Origin: CAJCJE01 sp035948315
GTDB lineage: Bacteria > Actinomycetota > Actinomycetes > Mycobacteriales > Pseudonocardiaceae
Assembly: GCA_035948315.1 (NCBI GenBank)
Contig: DASZJG010000071.1
Coordinates: 1 to 64,000 of the forward strand
Direction of reading: 5' to 3'
DNA: 64,000 nt
Of this stretch, positions 24,682 through 33,030 are shown one piece after another (position 1 is the stretch's first letter; each line of letters starts with the position of its first letter). The position numbers were made by a program, and so were the translations under genes. The notes under the pieces are model-generated. The model was given only the letters and a program-made list of their open reading frames with translations. It had not been told where the DNA came from and made no database searches.

Positions 24682-27600
24682 ATGGTGCACAACCGAATTC
24701 GGGTCGCCATCATGGCGGCCCTGGTCGCGTTACTCGTCGGCCTGCTGTCCTGGGGCACAGCCGATGTCGCGGCCGCAGGGACCTCCCCGTCCTGGAGCGG
24801 CACCTTCGACAACTTCCACACCTCCAGCTGGAACGCGAACTGGGGCCTGACCTCCGACACCACGCAGTGCGCGATCGCGACCGGCACCTACAACTGCAAC
24901 TGGGGCTACAACAACCTCCAGGCCGTCAACGATTCGACCAGCCCGAACGGACAGGCACTGAAGGTCACCTACCCGGCCAACAGCGGCCCGCCCAGCTGCT
25001 ACACGGGCGTGTCCGGCTGCGCGCTCGGCGGTGGACAGTTCTACCAGGACCTGACCACCAACGGACAGACCGCGCTGCACAACAGTCAGACGGTCGATCT
25101 GAAGTACTACTACAACTTCCCGGTCGGTTTCGACTTCGGCAAGAAGACCGCGGGCAAGATGCCCGGCCTCTACGGCGGCGTGCCCGGCTGTGAGAGCGGC
25201 GGCCAGCACTGCTCGAACGGCTGGTCCACCCGGTACATGTGGCGCGGCGGCAGTGCGTCCGCCCCCAGCGGCGAGCTGTACTTCTACGGCGGCAGCGGAT
25301 CCGGCTACGGCCAGGACATCTGCCTCGGCAACTGGACCTTCCCGGCCGACGGCAAATGGCACTCCATCGAGCAACTCGTCAACACCAGCACCGGCGCGGT
25401 GACCATCTGGAGCGACGGCAAGAGCGTCTGCACCACCACGCAAACGTTCGCCTCACCCGTTTCCGGCGCGTTCTTCTCCACCTTCCATGGCGGACACGAC
25501 CTCACCTGGAGCCCGACGAAGACCACCACCTCGGAATTCGCCGACTTCACCCTGGCCACCGACGGACCGCAGACCAGCGGAACCGGCGGCGCCCCCGCCG
25601 CACCGACCGGCCTCGCGGTGACCGGCAGCACCAGCTCCAGCATCGGCTTGTCCTGGCAGGAAGCCAACAACAGCGATCCGGCGACCTCCTACAAGGTCTA
25701 CGACGGCAGCACCGTCGTCGCCACACCCACCACAACGAACGCCACGATCTCCGGTCTGGCGGCTGGCAGCTCGCACACCTACACGGTCACGGCCGTTGAC
25801 GCGTCCGGTGTCGAGTCACCAGCCAGCGCGCCGATCACCGGCAGCACAACAGGTTCCGGCAGCGGCCCCGCCACGCCGACCGGCCTCGCCGTGTCCGGCG
25901 CGACCAACTCCAGCCTCAACCTGTCCTGGACCGAGACCAACAACAGCGATCCCGCCACCTCCTACAAGGTCTACGACGGCACCACGGTCGTCGCCACGCC
26001 CACCACAACCAGCGCCGCCATCACCGGTCTCGCGGCAGGCAGTTCGCACACCTACACGGTGACCGCGGTCGACTCGGCAGGCGTCGAATCCAGCCACAGC
26101 ACATCGGTCACGGGCGCCACGACCGGCGGCGGCGGTTCGGCCACGGTGACCATCGCGAAGACGAAGGACTGGGGCAGCGGCTTCACCGACACCGCGACCA
26201 TCACCAACGACTCCGGCAGCGCGATCAACGGCTGGAACGTCCAGTTCGACCTGGACGCGAGCGAGAACCTCGAGAGCGCGTCGGGCGTGACCTACAGTTC
26301 GTCCGGCAACCACTACACGCTCACCAACACCAGCGCGGACGCCAGCATCGCCGCGGGCGCCACGCAGACCTTCCAGTTCAGCGGCGACTACGCGAGCAAG
26401 TACATCGCGCCGACCAACATCACCTTCAACGGCAACGGCGTCACCGGCGGCGGCACGCCGGCCACGCCCACCGGCCTGACCGAAACCGCTGAGACGACCT
26501 CCAGCATCACCCTCGGCTGGACCGAAACCAACAACAGCGACCCCGCGGTGTCCTACCAGGTCTACGAAGGCAGCACCCTGGTCGCCAGCCCGACCACGAC
26601 CTCCGCGACCATCACCGGCCTCGCCGCCGGCAGCACGCACACCTACACCGTCGTGGCGGTGGACGCGGCCGGCAAGACATCGGCGCAGAGCGCACCCGTC
26701 ACCGCGAGCACCTCGTCGGGAGGCAGTACGCCGGCCGTGCCGACCGGGCTCGCCGTCAGCGGCACCACCAGTTCCAGCATCGGCCTGTCCTGGACCGAAA
26801 CCAACAACAGCGACCCGGCCGCGTCGTTCAACGTCTACGAAGGCAGCACCCTGGTCGCCAGCCCGACCACGACCTCCGCGACCATCACCGGCCTCGCGGC
26901 CGGCAGTTCGCACACCTACACGGTGACCGCGGTGGACGCGTCGGGCGTGGAATCCGCGCACAGTTCGTCGGTCACCGGCGTCACCAGCGGATCCGGCACC
27001 AACCCGTTCAGCCAGGCCGAGATCGACAGTGCGGTCGCCGCGCCCGCGTTCGTCTGGGCCGCGCCGACCTCGTCGGTGCCCAGGCCCGGCACGAACCCGG
27101 CCAACATCGGTGAGTCCAAGGTGCTCTACTACCTCGCCCTGGTGGACAAGGTCGCGCCTGGCACCAAGGCGACAAATGGCACCACAGTGGACAGTGCGCT
27201 GCTCACCCAGGTGCGCAGCATGATCGCGGGCGGCCACGAACCGGACGCCGACGGCGGCCTGGAGATGTGGGGTCAGGCACCGGTCGCGGAAGCACTGCTG
27301 TTGCTGAAGAACGGTCCGGCCTTCTCCGAGCTGACCTCGGCCGAACAGAACAAGGTGAGCCTGCTCGAAGCCGCGATGGGCTACGGCAGCAACTACACCT
27401 ACAACGATGCCAACAGCTTCTCCTCCGGCATCTGCGGGTTCGGCAACTTCAGCAAGACCAACAACCCCAACTACCGGGACGGCGGCGTGGACACCGAGAT
27501 CGCGGCCATCCAGTACTTCGGCGCCTCGACCTGGGACACGATGCTGAGCGGTTTCAACGACGCCACCGTCACCTCGCAGCTGAACGCGGCGGGCCTGACC

Positions 27601-28137
27601 AACGCGGGCGGCTGTTTCGCCACGCTCGGCTCCGGCGGCAACGCCCCCATCGACAAGCCGTTCCTCTACCAGGGCCACAAGTCCAGCGACCTGATGGGCC
27701 TGTGGAGTGTGCTGGCCGGTGACACCTTCGACAAGACCGCGGCGAGCACCGTGGGCAACGCGCACATCGCCGACAACACGACCAGCCCGTACGACGGTCA
27801 GTGCTGCATGGGCCACGAGTTCAACTCGACCGACTCCTCCGGCCTGCGCAGCTCCTCGCTCTACACCTTCGAGGGCTGGATGAACGTGACCGGAGCCCGG
27901 GTGACCATGATGACGCTGGGCAACTTCACCCTCTCCGCGGCGAGCACCGAATCGCAGTACCACATCGGCACGCTCGACCTGAAGTACAAGCTCGATCACG
28001 GCTACATCTGCTACGCGCTCAACCAGACCGGCCTGTTGGTCAACGATCAGGGCCAGCCGGCAACCGATGGACCGAACGTCAAGGGCTTCCTGTACGACTG
28101 GGATGCCTATGCCGCGGCAGGCGCACCGCAGAGCTGA
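24682..28137 (+). CDS. secreted multidomain polysaccharide lyase (PL14-like, FN3, CBM2-like, C-terminal alpha-helical domain)
   Basis: 1151-residue exported protein. Signal peptide residues 1-32. Residues about 35-295 resemble the PL14-type alginate/glucuronan lyase beta-jelly roll (KMPGLYGGVPG, WSTRYMWRGG, LYFYGG, GKWHSIEQLV). Two FN3 modules follow from about 305 and 395, then a CBM2-like module (486-590, GSGFTDTATITNDSGSAING), and two more FN3 from about 592 and 682. A C-terminal domain of about 380 residues (from 773) has YYLALVDKVAPGT, GLEMWGQAPVAEALLLLKNG and MGHEFNSTDSSGLRSS; I do not recognise its family with confidence, but it looks like a helical lyase or hydrolase domain. ATG 24682 has AAGGAG 8 bp upstream. 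Codon 17, in the signal peptide, is TTA. It probably degrades acidic polysaccharide outside the cell. Confidence 0.8.
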   Translation: MVHNRIRVAIMAALVALLVGLLSWGTADVAAAGTSPSWSGTFDNFHTSSWNANWGLTSDTTQCAIATGTYNCNWGYNNLQAVNDSTSPNGQALKVTYPANSGPPSCYTGVSGCALGGGQFYQDLTTNGQTALHNSQTVDLKYYYNFPVGFDFGKKTAGKMPGLYGGVPGCESGGQHCSNGWSTRYMWRGGSASAPSGELYFYGGSGSGYGQDICLGNWTFPADGKWHSIEQLVNTSTGAVTIWSDGKSVCTTTQTFASPVSGAFFSTFHGGHDLTWSPTKTTTSEFADFTLATDGPQTSGTGGAPAAPTGLAVTGSTSSSIGLSWQEANNSDPATSYKVYDGSTVVATPTTTNATISGLAAGSSHTYTVTAVDASGVESPASAPITGSTTGSGSGPATPTGLAVSGATNSSLNLSWTETNNSDPATSYKVYDGTTVVATPTTTSAAITGLAAGSSHTYTVTAVDSAGVESSHSTSVTGATTGGGGSATVTIAKTKDWGSGFTDTATITNDSGSAINGWNVQFDLDASENLESASGVTYSSSGNHYTLTNTSADASIAAGATQTFQFSGDYASKYIAPTNITFNGNGVTGGGTPATPTGLTETAETTSSITLGWTETNNSDPAVSYQVYEGSTLVASPTTTSATITGLAAGSTHTYTVVAVDAAGKTSAQSAPVTASTSSGGSTPAVPTGLAVSGTTSSSIGLSWTETNNSDPAASFNVYEGSTLVASPTTTSATITGLAAGSSHTYTVTAVDASGVESAHSSSVTGVTSGSGTNPFSQAEIDSAVAAPAFVWAAPTSSVPRPGTNPANIGESKVLYYLALVDKVAPGTKATNGTTVDSALLTQVRSMIAGGHEPDADGGLEMWGQAPVAEALLLLKNGPAFSELTSAEQNKVSLLEAAMGYGSNYTYNDANSFSSGICGFGNFSKTNNPNYRDGGVDTEIAAIQYFGASTWDTMLSGFNDATVTSQLNAAGLTNAGGCFATLGSGGNAPIDKPFLYQGHKSSDLMGLWSVLAGDTFDKTAASTVGNAHIADNTTSPYDGQCCMGHEFNSTDSSGLRSSSLYTFEGWMNVTGARVTMMTLGNFTLSAASTESQYHIGTLDLKYKLDHGYICYALNQTGLLVNDQGQPATDGPNVKGFLYDWDAYAAAGAPQS
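26560..26624 (+). repeat. 65-bp repeat, copy 1, in FN3-coding DNA
   Basis: Identical over 65 bp to 26833-26897. It encodes VYEGSTLVASPTTTSATITG of the third FN3 module. Identity at silent positions indicates recent duplication or gene conversion between modules. Confidence 0.85.
26833..26897 (+). repeat. 65-bp repeat, copy 2, in FN3-coding DNA
   Basis: Exact copy of 26560-26624, 273 bp downstream, in the fourth FN3 module of the polysaccharide lyase. Confidence 0.85.
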
Positions 28138-28153
28138 TTGCGCCATTGGAAGG

Positions 28154-28186
28154 ACGGGCTCCGGCGGGGTGACCGCCGGAGCCCGT
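28154..28186. terminator. bidirectional hairpin terminator
   Basis: Perfect 13-bp inverted repeat ACGGGCTCCGGCG / CGCCGGAGCCCGT with a 7-base loop, between the convergent lyase gene and the small protein gene. Confidence 0.8.
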
Positions 28187-28193
28187 GCCATGC

Positions 28194-28391
28194 CTAGCGA
28201 TCGTCGTGGTCGGCGCGGGCCTTGTCGGCCGCCTCCCGCATCTCGAACAGGTCGGTGAACAGCTCACCCGTTTCCCTGGCCACGCTACGAATCGCTCCGG
28301 TGATGATGACCGCGATGTTGCCGATGTGTGTCGCCGCCGACTCCGTGACCACCTGCACGGTGTCCTTGTCGCGTTCGAACTGGCCAACCAT
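28194..28391 (-). CDS. small hypothetical protein
   Basis: 65-residue protein, MVGQFERDKDTVQVVT at the start and a hydrophobic-to-amphipathic middle (HIGNIAVIITGAIRSVARE), acidic end. Not recognised. ATG at 28391 is preferred because GGAG lies 6 bp upstream; an in-frame ATG 36 bp further up has none. It lies 17 bp downstream of the desaturase stop on the same strand, so it is probably the last gene of the desaturase operon. Confidence 0.65.
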   Translation of the reverse strand: MVGQFERDKDTVQVVTESAATHIGNIAVIITGAIRSVARETGELFTDLFEMREAADKARADHDDR

Positions 28392-28407
28392 GATGATCTC
28401 CTCGCAC

Positions 28408-29523
28408 TCAGGCAGCCTGCTCAACAACTGGCTTCACGGTACTGGACGGACCGGGACCCGGCTGCGTCCCCGGCAGGGCCAGCGAAACGATCTTCCTGGC
28501 CACCGACCACAGTTGACGGTGCAGCGGCCCGGTGTTGTAGGGCAGGCCGTACTTCTCGCAGATGGCGCGGACCTCGCCGGCGATCTGCGGGTACCGGCGG
28601 GCCGGGATGTCCGGGAACAGGTGGTGCTCGATCTGGTGCGAGAGGTTGCCGGACATGATGTGGAACAGTGGCCCGCCAGTGATGTTGGCCGAGCCGAGGA
28701 TCTGGCGCAGGTACCACTGGCCGCGCGACTCGCCTTCCGTTTCCGCCTCGGTGAAGCTTTCCACCTCGGCCGGGAAGTGGCCGCAGAAGATGATCGAGAA
28801 AGCCCAGAGATTGCGGGTCAGGTTGGCGGTGGCGTTGCCGAGCAGGGTCAACGGCGCCAGCGGTCCGGTGAGCAGCGGGAACAGGACGTAGTCTTTGCCA
28901 AGTTGGCCCGCTACCTTGCGGATGATCCTGGCCAGCACCGGCTTGTTCTCCGCCCAGTCGCGCTCGCCCTTGAGGACCCGGTCGACCTCGAGGTCGTGCA
29001 GCATCACGCCCCACTGGAAGAACACCGCCACCAGCGCCGCGTACACCGGGTTGCCGAGGTAGTACGGGTGCCAGGGCTGCGCGCGGTCCATCCGCAGGAC
29101 GCCGTAACCGATGTCCCGGTCCTTGTCCAGGATGTTGGTGTAGGTGTGGTGGATGTAGTTGTGCGAATAGCGCCAGTTCTCGGCAGGCGCCACCAGGTCC
29201 CACTCGAAGTTCTGCGAACTCAGGGCGGGATCACGGGTCCAGTCGTACTGGCCGTGCAGCACGTTGTGGCCGATCTCCATGTTGTCCAGGATCTTGGCCG
29301 CGGACAGCGCGGCGACACCGGCGATCCAGGCCGGCGGCAGGAAGCCGGCGAACAGCAAGCCTCGCCCGCCAATCTCCAGCAGCCGCTGGATCTTGATCAC
29401 GTTGTGGATGTAGCGCACGTCCGGCTCGCCCAGATCGGCCACGATCCGCTGCCGGAGTTCGTCGAGTTCCGCGCCGAACCGTTCGATCTGCTCGGCGGTC
29501 AGCTTGTCCTGTAGACCTGTCAT
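28408..29523 (-). CDS. membrane fatty-acid (acyl-CoA delta-9 type) desaturase
   Basis: 371-residue di-iron membrane desaturase. Three histidine boxes are present: HNVLH at residues 86-90, HNYIHH at 121-126 and HQIEHH near 300. Hydrophobic stretches flank the first and third boxes. It introduces a double bond into fatty acyl chains, with electrons from the neighbouring oxidoreductase; the pair resembles DesA3 (Rv3229c) and Rv3230c of Mycobacterium tuberculosis. ATG 29523 has GGGAG upstream. Starts 20 bp after the oxidoreductase stop, in one operon. The divergent TetR gene and the 28-bp palindrome probably control it. Confidence 0.92.
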   Translation of the reverse strand: MTGLQDKLTAEQIERFGAELDELRQRIVADLGEPDVRYIHNVIKIQRLLEIGGRGLLFAGFLPPAWIAGVAALSAAKILDNMEIGHNVLHGQYDWTRDPALSSQNFEWDLVAPAENWRYSHNYIHHTYTNILDKDRDIGYGVLRMDRAQPWHPYYLGNPVYAALVAVFFQWGVMLHDLEVDRVLKGERDWAENKPVLARIIRKVAGQLGKDYVLFPLLTGPLAPLTLLGNATANLTRNLWAFSIIFCGHFPAEVESFTEAETEGESRGQWYLRQILGSANITGGPLFHIMSGNLSHQIEHHLFPDIPARRYPQIAGEVRAICEKYGLPYNTGPLHRQLWSVARKIVSLALPGTQPGPGPSSTVKPVVEQAA

Positions 29524-29543
29524 GAGTCGCGTCTCCCTTGGTG

Positions 29544-30590
29544 TCAGGCGTTGATCTCGACGTCCCCGACCGGGACGGAGACGCACAGCCGGATTTCCTC
29601 GTTCTCCTCTGCCGAACACCGGCCGGACACGGCGTCGCGCACCTGCCCGGCCGTCTTCACCTTTGTGCAGGAGTGGCAGATGCCCATCCGGCAGCCGTAC
29701 TCCAGCGTCAGGCCGGCGTTCTCGCCCTGGTTGAGCAGGGGTTCGCCGGAGTTGGGCACGGCAACGTCGCTGCGCGCGAAGCGGACGGTGCCGCCACGCT
29801 CGCCGGCGTCGATCGGGGCGAGGGTGAACTGTTCGGTGTGCAGGCGTTCACCCAACCCCGCCCTGCCGAACTGGTCCCGTACCGCCGCGAGCAGCCGCGC
29901 CGGACCGCAGGCGTAGGTCTGGGCCTCGCGGTACCAGGGCGCGACCTCGGCCAGGTGCGCCAGGCTGAACCGGCGGTCGCCGGTGTAGGCAAGCACCTGC
30001 GAACCCTCGAACTCGTCGCGGTAGAGGACGTTGTCGGGACCGGACGCGTAGTGCACGTGCACGACGTCGCCGGGGTGCCGCTCGTCGGCGAGGGTGCGGA
30101 ACATGGCCCGTACCGGCGTGATCCCGCTGCCCGCGCTGATCAGCACGATCCGTGCGGGCCGCGGCCGGGGCAGGGTGAACTCACCGTCCGGTTCGGACAG
30201 GCCGAGCACCGCGCCCACCGCGATCTCGTCACGCAGGTAGCTCGAGACCAGGCCGCCCTCGTGCGCCGTGATGGTGAACTCCAGTAGGCCGTCCGGCCGG
30301 TACTGGGAGCAGGCCGGCGAGTAGCAGCGGGTGCTGCGCACGCCGTCGATGTCCACCGAGACGCGCACGAACTGGCCCGCGGTGAAGCCGGGCCAGGCCC
30401 GGTTCGGCCGGACGGTCAGCGTCACGGTGTCCTCGGTCTGGTGCCGCACGGCGAGCACCTGGGCCCTGATCTCCCGCCTGACCAGCATCGGGTCGACGAG
30501 TTCGAGATAGCGATCCATGCCGTGCGGGGTGAGCAGCGGTTCGACCAGCGCGGCCAGCCCGCGTGTCCACGTTCGGACTGTCGAGGTCAT
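29544..30590 (-). CDS. ferredoxin-NADP+ reductase-like oxidoreductase with C-terminal [2Fe-2S] domain
   Basis: 348-residue electron-transfer protein. An FAD-binding domain (RCYSPACSQ, with the RxYS flavin motif) is followed by the NADP-binding half (ISAGSGITPVRAMF and TYACGPARLL). Near the C-terminus is a plant-type [2Fe-2S] site, YGCRMGICHSC with the fourth Cys in EIRLCV. This order (reductase then ferredoxin) is that of Rv3230c, the partner of the DesA3 desaturase, and the desaturase gene follows directly. ATG 30590 is preceded by GGAGGAGTG. Confidence 0.92.
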   Translation of the reverse strand: MTSTVRTWTRGLAALVEPLLTPHGMDRYLELVDPMLVRREIRAQVLAVRHQTEDTVTLTVRPNRAWPGFTAGQFVRVSVDIDGVRSTRCYSPACSQYRPDGLLEFTITAHEGGLVSSYLRDEIAVGAVLGLSEPDGEFTLPRPRPARIVLISAGSGITPVRAMFRTLADERHPGDVVHVHYASGPDNVLYRDEFEGSQVLAYTGDRRFSLAHLAEVAPWYREAQTYACGPARLLAAVRDQFGRAGLGERLHTEQFTLAPIDAGERGGTVRFARSDVAVPNSGEPLLNQGENAGLTLEYGCRMGICHSCTKVKTAGQVRDAVSGRCSAEENEEIRLCVSVPVGDVEINA

Positions 30591-30600
30591 CACTCCTCCA

Positions 30601-30628
30601 ATTTCAGTGCACGTATGTACACTGAAAT
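30601..30628. promoter_or_regulatory. 28-bp near-perfect palindrome, candidate TetR operator
   Basis: Arms ATTTCAGTG / CACTGAAAT surround a centre of the form CACGTATGTA; only 4 of 28 positions (two symmetric pairs) break symmetry. It lies between the reductase gene and the divergent TetR gene and overlaps a TACACT -10-like box for TetR, so the regulator probably represses both directions. Confidence 0.75.
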
Positions 30629-30676
30629 TAGTGAAGCGGTAGTCGCGGCGACCTGTCAACCGATGGGAGGTGTGAG

Positions 30677-31336
30677 GTGGGAGATAGGGCAAGCAGCCTT
30701 ACGCTGGCTGCTGTGACGGAGTCGATCACGCGCCAGGAGCGCAAGCAGCGCACCCGCAAGGCGCTGCTGGACGCGGCCCTGGAACTGCTCGACGACCGCG
30801 GCTTCGCCAGTCTCAGCCTGCGCGAGGTGGCCAAACAGGCCGGGATCGTGCCGACCGCGTTCTACCGGCACTTCGCCTCGATGGACGAACTCGGCGTCGC
30901 GCTCGCCGAGGAGTCGATGCGCAGCCTGCGACACATGATCCGCTCGGCGCGGCAGACGTCCTCGAAGCTCATCGAGAGTTCGGTGCACACCCTGCACGAG
31001 CACGTCCGCGCGCAGCGCGCGCACTTCCGGTTCATCGTCCGCGAACGCTACGGCGGCACCGGCGCGGTCGCGCGCGCCATCGCGGTCGAACTCAAACTGT
31101 TCGCCAGCGACCTCGCCGTCGACCTCGCCCGACTGGACGGCCTGCGCGAATGGCCGACCGACGACCTGCACATGCTCGCCGACCTCATCGTCGCCGCGAT
31201 GCTGGCCACCGTGCTGGACCTGCTGGACATCCGGCCCGACGACGCCGAGGCCGACGCGGCGATCGTCCACATCGCACAGCAGCGCCTACGACTGATCTTC
31301 CTTGGCGCGTCCCGTTGGCGACCCTCGGTGTCGTGA
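30677..31336 (+). CDS. TetR-family transcriptional regulator of the desaturase operon
   Basis: 219-residue repressor (207 if the GTG at 30713 is used). An N-terminal helix-turn-helix is clear in FASLSLREVAKQAGIVPTAF and YRHFASMDELG; the C-terminal ligand domain is about 150 residues. GTG 30677 was chosen for GGGAGG 6 bp upstream; a family-style start is also possible at 30713, where TACGCT lies 7 nt before. It is divergent from the reductase-desaturase operon and faces the 28-bp palindrome. By analogy with DesT/FabR-like regulators it may sense acyl-CoAs; that is inference. Confidence 0.9.
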   Translation: MGDRASSLTLAAVTESITRQERKQRTRKALLDAALELLDDRGFASLSLREVAKQAGIVPTAFYRHFASMDELGVALAEESMRSLRHMIRSARQTSSKLIESSVHTLHEHVRAQRAHFRFIVRERYGGTGAVARAIAVELKLFASDLAVDLARLDGLREWPTDDLHMLADLIVAAMLATVLDLLDIRPDDAEADAAIVHIAQQRLRLIFLGASRWRPSVS

Positions 31337-31343
31337 AGCTCGA

Positions 31344-31553
31344 TCAGCCGACGCCGATGAGGATTCGCGGGTGGTCGGCCGGGTTGAGCCAGCGCATCAG
31401 CGGCAGCGAAGCCGAGGTGGCCTGCGCCGATGTCGTCGTGGCCCGAGCCAGAGTCGGCGCGGCCGACGGTGCGGCAGCGGCGTTTCCGGTGCCGCAGCCG
31501 GCCAGCAGCAGGGCGGTCAGCGCGACTGACACGCACTCCAGGTCTTTTCGCAC
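31344..31553 (-). CDS. small lipoprotein, hypothetical
   Basis: 69 residues beginning VRKDLECVSVALTALLLAGC, an export signal with lipobox LLAGC, so Cys20 should be lipidated and the 50-residue mature part anchored outside. The mature part is Ala/Thr/Ser-rich and ends MRWLNPADHPRILIGVG. GTG start at 31553 has GGAG 10 bp upstream. A longer frame with an upstream ATG lacks a Shine-Dalgarno. Converges on the TetR gene. Confidence 0.5.
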   Translation of the reverse strand: MRKDLECVSVALTALLLAGCGTGNAAAAPSAAPTLARATTTSAQATSASLPLMRWLNPADHPRILIGVG

Positions 31554-31657
31554 TGGCGCGCACTCCTTACCGCCGAACCCGTCAAGGGTGATTGAATCAG
31601 ACGAACAGGGATTATTGACCAAACGAGCGTACACCGGGCGATCCGACCAACTTTCGG

Positions 31658-31697
31658 CCGGGCTGGGCAGCTCTCAGCCGGGCTGGGCAGCTCTCAG
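31658..31697 (+). repeat. perfect tandem duplication of 20 bp upstream of the ROK gene
   Basis: CCGGGCTGGGCAGCTCTCAG occurs twice in succession (31658-31677 and 31678-31697), 61 bp before the ROK start. It may be a protein-binding direct repeat at a two-turn period or a recent slippage product. Confidence 0.7.
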
Positions 31698-31758
31698 ATG
31701 GTGGGCGGCCCGCGCCCGCGCTGGTTCGGGCGGCGTCGTGACTGTCACGATCGGCGTC

Positions 31759-32946
31759 ATGTCCTCGGCCCCGCACGGTTCGCGCGCGTCCGGCGCGGCG
31801 ACGGTGCTGCGCGCGGTGCTGGAGCGCGGACCGGTGGCCCGGAGCACGATCGCGCGCTCGACCGGGCTCAGTCCGGCCGCGGTGACCCGGCACACGGCCG
31901 ATCTGGCCGCGGGCGGGTTCATTCGGCAGCTGCCCCAGCAGACGGCGTCGGGCGGGCTCGGGCGGCCGCATCTGCCGGTGGACATCGATCTCGACCGTCA
32001 TGTCGTCGCTGGCGTGCACATCGCGGTCGAGTACAGCACGCTCGGAATTCTCGATCTGCGCGGCAACGTGCTCGCCCAGGAGAGCCTGCCGCACGCGGCG
32101 AACACTCCCCAGTCCGTGCTGAACACGGCCGCTCAGCGGATGCCGGGGTTCATCCGGCGGCACAGCGGCGGCCGGCGACTGCTCGGCATCGGCGTCGCCA
32201 GCGGCGGTTGGGTGGATTCCGGCCGTGGTGTCGTCGTCGAACACGCGCCGTTGGCGTGGCGCGACGTCGGTGTCCGGGAGGTGTTCGCACAGCACACCCG
32301 GGCGCGGGTCGCCGTCGACAACCATGCTCGCGCGCTCGCGACCGCCGAGCAATTGTTCGGTCAGGCGCGGACCGCGACCAGCGCGGTGCATCTGTTCGTC
32401 GGCAACGTGGTCGACGCGGCGATCGTGACCGGCGGGGCCGTGCACCGCGGACCGGGGTCGGCCGCGGGCGACATCGCGCACCAACCGCTGGGTGATCCGG
32501 ACGTCCGGTGTTCGTGCGGGCGGCGCGGCTGCCTCCAGGCGACCGTGTCCAGCGCGGCGATCGCGGCGCGGGCAGCGGCCGAGGGGATCATCGCGCAACC
32601 GTCCTTTTCGGCCTTGTTGGCCGCGGCGAAGGCGGGCGAACCGGCCGCGCTCGCGGTGTTCCGGCAGCGCGCCGAGGTGATCGGCGGCGCGGTCGCGCTG
32701 CTGCTGGACGTGGTGAATCCCGATGTCCTGGTGATCACCGAAGCCGGCGCGCTGTTCCTGCCGGAATGCCTGGCCACGGTCCGCGACTCGGTCCGGGCCC
32801 GTTCGCACGCGTGCGTCGACCCGGCGCGGCAGGTCCTCCGCTCCAGCTTCGCGGCGACCGATCTGCTCGCGGTCGCCGCGGGCACCGTCGCGTTGGACGC
32901 GGTGTATCGGGACCCGACCGGTGCCGGTCTGGAAATGGCTCGCTGA
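31759..32946 (+). CDS. ROK-family transcriptional regulator
   Basis: 395-residue protein with an N-terminal winged helix (VLERGPVARSTIARSTGLSP and TRHTADLAAGGFIRQL) and a C-terminal ROK sugar-kinase-like domain (residues about 85-395). The zinc motif CSCGRRGCLQATVS is present; the usual Glu after GC(L) is Gln. Kinase activity is often lost in such regulators. ROK repressors normally respond to sugars, but the next genes encode a sulfonate-type transport system, so control of that operon is only a guess from position. ATG 31759; a GTG a few codons earlier is also possible. Confidence 0.87.
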   Translation: MSSAPHGSRASGAATVLRAVLERGPVARSTIARSTGLSPAAVTRHTADLAAGGFIRQLPQQTASGGLGRPHLPVDIDLDRHVVAGVHIAVEYSTLGILDLRGNVLAQESLPHAANTPQSVLNTAAQRMPGFIRRHSGGRRLLGIGVASGGWVDSGRGVVVEHAPLAWRDVGVREVFAQHTRARVAVDNHARALATAEQLFGQARTATSAVHLFVGNVVDAAIVTGGAVHRGPGSAAGDIAHQPLGDPDVRCSCGRRGCLQATVSSAAIAARAAAEGIIAQPSFSALLAAAKAGEPAALAVFRQRAEVIGGAVALLLDVVNPDVLVITEAGALFLPECLATVRDSVRARSHACVDPARQVLRSSFAATDLLAVAAGTVALDAVYRDPTGAGLEMAR

Positions 32947-33030
32947 CCGCGCTTTTCCCAGTCCGTGGTTGGACTTATTTTCCATTCTCGCAAAGTTGAC
33001 CCCGCTCGACACCGGCCGCATCCTGAGTAA

